DNA of 64,000 bases from Adiantum capillus-veneris (taxonomy: Eukaryota > Streptophyta > Polypodiopsida > Polypodiales > Pteridaceae): assembly GCA_014529385.2 (NCBI GenBank), contig CM043967.1:9007001-9071000 (forward strand). Reading direction: 5' to 3'. Both the position numbers and the translations under genes were made by a program. How positions within the stretch are numbered: the first letter of the stretch is position 1; the number at the start of each line of letters is the position of its first letter. Below are positions 57,461-64,000 of this stretch, in pieces. Below the pieces are notes generated by a model. It had not been told where the DNA came from. It made no database searches and saw only the letters and a program-made list of their open reading frames with translations.

Positions 57461-59670
57461 ACTCGGTGTGTTATACATTGCTTTCGTGGATTCTTTAGGT
57501 GCTCATCAATGTGGGAGTTTTATTGACTCAATAAGTTGCAGCAATATGCAAGACGATAGCAGTTCTTCGCTTGCTATCATGACTACAAATGATTTATGTG
57601 GGCGAAAGTGCAGCCAAGTTCATGGAGTTTACACAAGGTGTAAAGCAAATATGTGTCGTCTCAGACACATCATTGGAAGGGGAAGATTGTGGGTTTCAAG
57701 CAAACTCAAGATGGCAAGCGTCTACAAAGGTACAACATGTGTATAGCTTCTCTATTGGTGCTTGACATGTCTTTGCCTCAACCTAGGTTTCTTGAAAAGT
57801 GTACATGTTTTGCTTCTATTTAAATGTTTTGGATTGTACCATTTATGCTTTTACCTCTTAGGTTGCTTCAATATATGCATAATTTGATGTGTTTTTCTTT
57901 CATATATTTTCCATATGTGCTGAGTGGGAGCCAATGAAATCTTTTGCAGACGGCTTTAAATCTATCCATGCGGACGTTGGCAAGTTTTTATATGCAGAGT
58001 GTTTACGTTGAGAGATTCCCTCACAAGAGATATTCTTATATGGCCATGCTTATGCCACATCAAATGCTCTATTATTGGAAAAAATTGGTATACAGATACC
58101 AATTTGTAAATCAAAGCTTGTGAGTGAAATTTCCATACTGAAGATGAAAGCGAACAATGGGAGTATGGGAGGCGCTTGACTCAATATTGTTTTTGAAGAG
58201 CTTGTGGACCTTCAAATATTCCCCCACACTAATATTGTGCCCAATAGTTGTGTCAATGATGATTGACATCTTTACAAATTTTGCAAGTACCTCAGTCCTT
58301 GAATAGTATTCCTTTTGTGTGAATAGAAATATTGTAAGGTCAGGAGAAGAGAAGGGTTGTACTTGTAAGGACATATCATTCCCAGGATGTATCATTGTAC
58401 AAGCTCAACCACAAGGCATTATCTTAATGAAAACTTGGATTACATCCCAACTCTGTGCATAACTATTGATTGTAAAGTTTAATCAAGTTCTTTTAATCTT
58501 TAATTCAATTTACGTGTGATTATTTTGGTATTTCATGAATTTTTCAAGTTCTAGGTGTTTTAACTTTAAATGTAATTAAGGCTTAGAGAATGACATCCAA
58601 GAGTTGTATTATTGTGCAAGTACACAAGTTTAGTTCTCTATTTATCTTCTCCACAAAAAAATATTTTTAAACTCAATTTTTTGTAATTAAGTGAATTCCA
58701 ATTAGTACTACATGGAGGCACGGATATGTAATATAAATCGTTTTAAAGGGCTTACACCATATAATTATCGATTGATTTTCTAAAGCATATGTACAAATCT
58801 CACAAGAATTTTTTATATTGCATGTGGAAATTTGTCAACGGGATTTCTAAGAGGGATTGTAAGGTAGATGATCACAATGGCCTCATCGACTTGGGCATGA
58901 GGTGTATAGGGGTATCCAATTTCCTAATTGGGACATGGACCTAACTTTGCTAGCTTGAGGACACAGAGAGAAATAAGAACAAAGGAAAGAGCATGGAGAG
59001 AGATAGGGAGGTTGAAGATACAAGTGAGCATGAAGAGGCCTCAATGAAGCTTGCGCTCCTACATGACTCTAACCTGACGGACAACATAACTTAAGTACTA
59101 GATAAAGAGAGGTGATGGAGGAGGTTCCACACTTTCATCTACTCACCTGGTATGCAATGGTGATAAAGGGCCATCAATTTATTTTTGTCAATGACATTCC
59201 AAAGACTGTTGGACTTTAGTAGGAAAATTCTTAATTATTTCACGATTCAGCCTTTAATATGGAGCTTTGGGTATTATGGGATTCATGCTCTTTAATATTT
59301 TTTTATATCATGCAAAGTCACTATGATGGCTCTCCATTTACTATTCTTCTTATTCAATGGTGGTGTGGGAGGAGGTGATTGTTGTTTCCATGCAAGGACA
59401 TAGTTCTTGTACTTTTTTTTCTTCAGTTCTACAACTGTTTGTTCCTCTATGGTTTGAGCAGTATTACACTTCCTCTTTTAAACTTTCTTTGGCATGTTCA
59501 CTAGGGGTCTAATCTTGTGTACCCTCTTTGTAAGAAGTCTACTTATCTGAAAAAATGGGGTCACTACGAAAAAGATTTGGAAGAATGTGTTGCATTGGAG
59601 ACTTGTTGGGTCCATCAAAGTATGAGTTTTTTTTGCACCACGATCAAGGTACATGCTACATTTTTGGAGA
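57461..59670. other. Intergenic with short unassigned ORFs
   Basis: An ORF at 57468-57746 (+) of 92 codons has several cysteines (GRKCSQ, CRLRH) and no known family. A 94-codon minus-strand ORF at 58111-58395 (KFVKMSIIIDTTIGHNISVG) is also unassigned. Neither has upstream or downstream support; either could be chance or part of an old element. Confidence 0.35.
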
Positions 59671-59965
59671 GAAAGAATGGAACTTTCCATGCCAGGTCGT
59701 GTTCCCAGGGTAGATTACGACCAAATCACACCTATTTTGCACCAAAGGACCCGGTCGGGTGGGTTTTCGAGACCCCAGGGGCCTGGATCTAGCCCCGTGC
59801 GCCACGACGTAAAACTGGCTTGTTTGACCTGTGGCGTACGGGGCTAGATCCGGGACCCTCGGGTCTCGAAAACTCACCCGACCGGGTTCTTTGGTGCAAA
59901 ATAGGCGTGATTTGGCCGTAATCTACCTCGGGAACATGACCTCGCATGGAAAGTTCCGTTCTTTC
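59671..59965. repeat. Foldback element: 135-bp inverted arms, 25-nt loop
   Basis: Left arm 59671-59805 and right arm 59831-59965 are complementary over their full length without a single insertion or deletion; a hand alignment gives about 122 of 135 matching positions. The loop is 59806-59830. The arms are GC-richer than their surroundings. Each contains an inner dyad ACCCGGTCGGGT-type motif. No flanking duplication is obvious. It could be a MITE or the source of a hairpin RNA. No protein-coding function is likely. Confidence 0.93.
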
Positions 59966-60455
59966 AACCACAATCCAGCAAATATATTCTTACAAATGGG
60001 AATATTCCGGTGAGCCTTTTGGTTTTTTGACGAGTTATTTTAGTTTTCCGGTGAGTGATTTTTCTCATGTACAATGGCTTCTCCTCATTATGGGGGTCTT
60101 ACAAATGTGATTTTCTAAAATAAAAATTACAAGGGAAATCAAGGTCCATATTTAATGCATTTCCATGTTCATCTTCAATGGAATGATTAGTCAAATCGCA
60201 AGATTCTTCGCTAAGTCATGAATATAGGTCAGGTATTTCTTAAGTTGGCTTAATTTTTTTTTTAAATACCATTTTTAGGTATGTAGTACAAATGGTGAAG
60301 CTTCTACGATATATCAATAAAGATTGATGGAATTCAATACTCATTTAAGCTCAGCAATAAACTACAACTATTGCATAAACTTCTATTTTTTCAAAATAAA
60401 TTTTTTGGGTCCTTTAAAATCAAATATGAGTCATCATGTTTTTAACATATTAAAA
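59966..60455. other. AT-rich intergenic DNA
   Basis: Nothing recognised. Confidence 0.5.
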
Positions 60456-60821
60456 CTATACCTCCATGAATATTTCACATTGTATACATAAGTTATGGTG
60501 AGATTACCAAAATCTACCATGACCTACATGGTCTAAGCCACTAACTTGATCCAAGGAACTTTTGTGCATATGTCCTAAAGTCCACCACCTCCCCCACCAT
60601 TTTGAAATTTGGTCAAATATTCATTAAGTTTTAAGTACTTACTATACTTCATGAATATTTCATATTGTATACATAAGTTATGGTGAGATTACCAAAATCT
60701 ACCATGACCTATGTGGTCTAAGCCACTAACTTGAACCAAGGAACTTTTGTGCATATATCCTAAAGTCCACCACCCCACCATTCTGAAATTTGTTCAAAGA
60801 TTCATTAAGTTTTAAGTACTT
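60456..60821. repeat. Two ~185-bp tandem copies
   Basis: Copies begin near 60456 and 60641. Both have CATGAATATTTCA(C/T)ATTGT, AAGTTATGGTGAGATTACCA, GTCTAAGCCACTAACTTGA and end AGTTTTAAGTACTTAC. About a dozen differences. Confidence 0.92.
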
Positions 60822-62249
60822 ACTTAAAATTCCAAATAAGAGGTCCTCTTATATCCCATTCTCTTCCTAATTTCTATAAAGGTTAATTGCACTATTAGCA
60901 GCTATACGTTTAACGTTCACATTTTAGATTTAGATGCCCTTTATTTAGAAATATGAATAATGAACTTTCCTTTGTTTTATGGTGCATTTTGACCATCCTT
61001 TCACCAGCTGCTATTGATATCCAATTATGTACAAGAATGTATAAACTACAAAAGTTATTGGCTAACTTGATTCTCATCACAAATTTTTGTGGGGCCTTAA
61101 AAAAGAGAGAAACCAATAGCATTTCAAGACAAGTGCACATAGTTAACCACTATTTGAATGACAACATAAAGTAACTTCAAAACAATGACAAAGTTTAGTG
61201 CAAGTAAAGAGATGACACAATAAGATGGTAAAAATTGTATTGCCTTAATCCATTACATGAGCCCACTTGCTTAGCATATGAGTGGTGTACTTAAATGTTA
61301 CATACATGGGAAAGAGAGCTAGGCTCTCTCTCTCTCACTACCACTCTATTGCTCCGTCTTTTTCCCCCTTCGTCTTGCCTTCCATTTGCAACACCTTTCT
61401 TTGCAACTGTAAGTTTAGTAGACAATTTCAATCAATTCTTGGTTGTTGAGATTTGGTTCCACACTTGAATGTCCATCTTGGCTTGGTTGGTTCTTGGTCT
61501 GCCAAAGTGACTGATTATATCTCGCTAGGGCTTGACTTTTCAAATGTTGTAGGCATAAAATTCCACGTTATTAACTTTTGCACTACACCTTCTGCAAATC
61601 AAAAGTGAACACATGGATCTACAATATCGTAATCTAAATACAATGTGAGTTTCTTTAATCCATAGGTGAATTTGATTGCAATATAAACATTCAAAACTTT
61701 ACCTCTTCCAAGAGCAAGTATTTGAACATTGTTGAATTTAGACCAACCCATGTGGCCTACATTGTTGAAATGCATTGGAGTCAAGTTTTCCAACCATTGA
61801 CAGCAGCTTTCAAATAAATCTTTTGGAGGCACTAGTACCAGTTTTCGATGTTGTTGAATATGGGAGAATCTGCTAAAACAAGAAATGATTAATGAATAAT
61901 CCTTCTAATTTCAAATAAAAAAGAGCTCTAATAAGTCATTCATGGTAAAAATACACTAACCACACATGCTTTGCAGGAAATGACACTTACCTTAGGATCC
62001 TTTGCCAACATTGAAAACTTGTGACCCTTCATAAGCCTTACATACACCCCTTGCATTTTGCTACATTGGCACCATGTATAGCAGATCTCTACTGCATTGT
62101 AATCCTTTGCCGGGTAGCTATGAGCAAGTACATTCTTGCTAGAAATTACTTGCATAGTGTATAGTTCATACACACAATAAAGAAGGAGATGTTGTAGCAA
62201 TTGTGAAAAGGATTTTGAAAGGAGATAGGGAGCTAGAGTAGGAAATTTT
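60822..62249. other. Intergenic with two unassigned minus-strand ORFs
   Basis: 61599-61832 (-) has a leucine-rich pattern (WLENLTPMHFNN ... VQILALGRGKVL ... GLKKLTLYLDY) suggestive of a leucine-rich-repeat piece, and 61940-62263 (-) is cysteine-containing and unassigned. They might be exons of one decayed gene, but I see no convincing splice structure. Confidence 0.35.
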
Positions 62250-62693
62250 ATGTTGCACATCAAGAAAGAGGTTATGGAACTCGCAAGAGAGATGCAAGCT
62301 TGGGAAGATAACGAAAGTGGACTAGAAACCTAGAAGTCGGATCTATGGAGATAGAAGTTTCATATCTAGAATGAGATGTTGGAGCTATGGAGAAAGAGGT
62401 TGCAGATCTAGAAGAGAAGCTATTGGATCTATGGAGAAAGAGGTTGCAAATTTGGAAGAGAAGTTGTTGGAGCTATGGAGAAAGAGGTTGCAGATTTGGA
62501 AGGAAATGTTGCAGCTATGGAGAAAGAGGTTGCCGATCTAGAAGGAGATGTTGTAGCTATGGAGAAAGAGGTTGCAGGTTTACAAGGAGATGTTGTAGCT
62601 ATGGAGGAAGAGGTTGCAGGTTTAGAAGGAGATGTTGTAGCTATGGAGGAAGAGGTTGAAAATCTAGAAGGAGATGTTACAGAGGTAGAATGA
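62250..62693 (+). pseudogene. Coiled-coil protein encoded by 42/44-bp repeats
   Basis: ATG at 62250 opens 27 charged codons, then TAG at 62331. Repeats begin at 62345, 62387, 62431, 62475, 62517, 62559, 62601 and 62643. Six are 42 bp and two (62387, 62431) are 44 bp, which shifts the frame. From 62475 to 62693 (TGA) one frame is clean: 14-residue units of the type MEKEVADLEGDVVA, with hydrophobic residues spaced 4-3-4-3, a textbook two-heptad coiled-coil repeat. The product is acidic and would be rod-like. I do not recognise the family; whether it was ever a real gene is uncertain. Confidence 0.5.
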
Positions 62694-62699
62694 TGTGTG

Positions 62700-63135
62700 A
62701 TAGGCTACTTCACAAAAAGATGCCCTAGCATGAGAAGAGGAGGAGAGAGAGATGTCAGGGCATTTTAGAGACAGAGTGGGGATAAAGATTGCAGATCTTC
62801 ACTTTTCAGCAGTTGAGAGGAGAGAAAGAGAGCTTGGGAAACTTTTGGAGAGGGAGAAATAAGAAGAGAGAGAAGACAAAGAGGGAAACTTTTAATATTT
62901 GAAAATTGAAAAGGTGCTTTTGGGGGGAGAGTAACTCCAACCAGATTTAGTAAAATCTGCATATATTCTCCAAGAAAATAAGCAAAAGTATTTTTATAAA
63001 GGCACGTCTATGCTATCTACCGCACCATTCTAGCCCTTGGTCAAAGCTTGATTGAGTTTTAAATATTTCCTTAAACTCTCCAAAAGAGGAATCTCTTTAG
63101 GTAATCACTAGAAAATACTGAAAGAAACTCCAAGG
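62700..63135. other. Purine-rich intergenic DNA
   Basis: No gene or LTR recognised. It leads into the E6 gag without a visible primer site. Confidence 0.5.
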
Positions 63136-63139
63136 AAAA

Positions 63140-64000
63140 TTGTTGAAGATGAAGCCATGCATCAAGAACTTTCAAGGGAGAGGAATGAAAGTGACATCCT
63201 CATTACCTTTGAAAGTGATGCTGCCCCAAGAAAGCGGTGTTCACCCAACCCTCCAAAGAAGAAGAGAAAGTTGTCATGCACTCCCTCCATTTCCAGTCCC
63301 AAGAAGGGGGAAAACAATCCAAGAAGAAGGAAGTGGAGAAAACGGTCACCATCCTCTCCTTCTTCTTCTTCTTCTTCTCTCTTTGTCGTCATCATCATCT
63401 TTTGATAAGGATATCAAGGACTCACCACCCAAGAAGCAAAAATAAATAAACTAAGAAGCTATGCGGCATGGAAGAGGAAGGAGAAAACAACATCACCTTC
63501 CTTACCTATGATGGAAAACTTGAAGCAACTGATAAAGTGTTGTGTTTCATTCAACAATTTGATGTGGCTTTTGGAGATGAAGATTTTTTGAAATCTTCAA
63601 AGCTACAAAATGTCTCCATGTACTTGCAAAAGTCAGCCCATCAATGGTGGGTGAGATTACGTGCCCAAGGTGAAGCCCCAAAGATAAGGAAGGCCCTGAG
63701 GATTGCTATTATGAAGAAAATTCTCAAAAGCAATGCCAAAGATAAAGTCCTCATGGAATGATGACGCTTGAAGATGAAACCTTACGACTCTATTCAAACA
63801 TATGTAGATAATTTTTGGAAGTTACATATGGAAGCCATTGTCTACAAGAAGATAGACCTTGTGAAACAAAAGTAACAATTTTGTGTCGGCCTATCCAAAG
63901 AGATGAGTGAGTATATCAACTCACAATGGATTTAAACTATCTCGGTGGTCATGCATCTCACAATGGTCACCTTAAGGATTCATTTCCAACAAGGAAATAA
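63140..64000 (+). pseudogene. E6: Ty3/gypsy Gag, runs off the window
   Basis: Text related to the E3 Gag N-terminal half (HQELSRERNESDILITFESDAAPRKR), then a basic serine-rich insert (RRRKWRKRSPSSPSSSSSS), then the Gag core from 63468 (NNITFLTYDGKLEATDKVL, HQWWVRLRAQGEAPK, AIMKKILKSNAKDKVLME). A TGA stop pair lies at about 63759, after which DSIQTYVDNFWKLHMEAIVYKKIDL and EMSEYINSQW are readable with further stops. No LTR or primer site precedes it. The zinc knuckle and pol would lie beyond 64000. Confidence 0.85.

Noticed and set aside
62387-62659. Cysteine-rich repeat protein (YGERGCR pattern)
   Set aside because: It is the frame-shifted reading of the coiled-coil repeat; the 4-3 heptad frame is far more protein-like.

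Overview
The window is nuclear DNA from a vascular plant with a repeat-rich genome. The evidence is LTR retrotransposons primed by initiator-tRNA-Met, nested insertions, hAT and PIF/Harbinger remnants, tRNA-derived SINE-like sequences, many GA/CA/GT microsatellites, and one spliced host gene of the plant ATX1/CCH copper-chaperone family. I cannot name the species. Nothing prokaryotic is present.

Layout. 1-600: an unidentified partial ORF. 653-2245: decayed hAT transposase on the minus strand (BED finger, DUF659-like core, C-terminal dimerisation region). 2455-2990: nine diverged ~60-bp repeats, then a strong hairpin. 4716-13593: E1, a full-length Ty3/gypsy chromovirus (minus) with both LTRs, target duplication GCTTA, primer site, gag, protease, RT, RNase H, integrase and chromodomain. 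Its LTRs are nearly identical, yet its coding region carries several breaks. 14870-15180: Ty1/copia RT fragment. 15183-19420: E2, truncated gypsy (plus). 19421-28522: E3, decayed gypsy (minus) with a solo LTR (24402-25996, duplication GACTA) in its gag. 28530-29340: copia RT/RNase H fragment in the same orientation as the 14.9-kb fragment, perhaps the other half of one split element. 29547-38587: E4, full-length but decayed gypsy (plus), duplication GAAAT, LTRs of very unequal length.

38.6-46.2 kb is less dense in retrotransposons. It holds SINE-like sequences, short tandem repeats, the three-exon copper chaperone (41418-42008) and a rearranged copia integrase/RT remnant (43.3-44.75 kb) containing a 458-bp tandem duplication. 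46242-49810: gag and protease of a second gypsy lineage without RT. 50375-52490: PIF/Harbinger ORF1 (Myb/SANT-like) followed by its DDE transposase, both decayed. 54607-56657: E5, gypsy gag-RT fragment. 59671-59965: a near-perfect foldback with two 135-bp arms. 62345-62693: 42/44-bp repeats encoding a coiled coil. 63140-64000: E6, a gypsy gag running off the window.

E1 to E6 are one chromovirus group: same domain order, an arginine/serine-rich Gag insert, protease motif DPGST and RT motif FFDD, and (where seen) the same primer site and related LTRs. No copy in the window can encode a full set of functional proteins. The copper chaperone is the only gene I judge intact.
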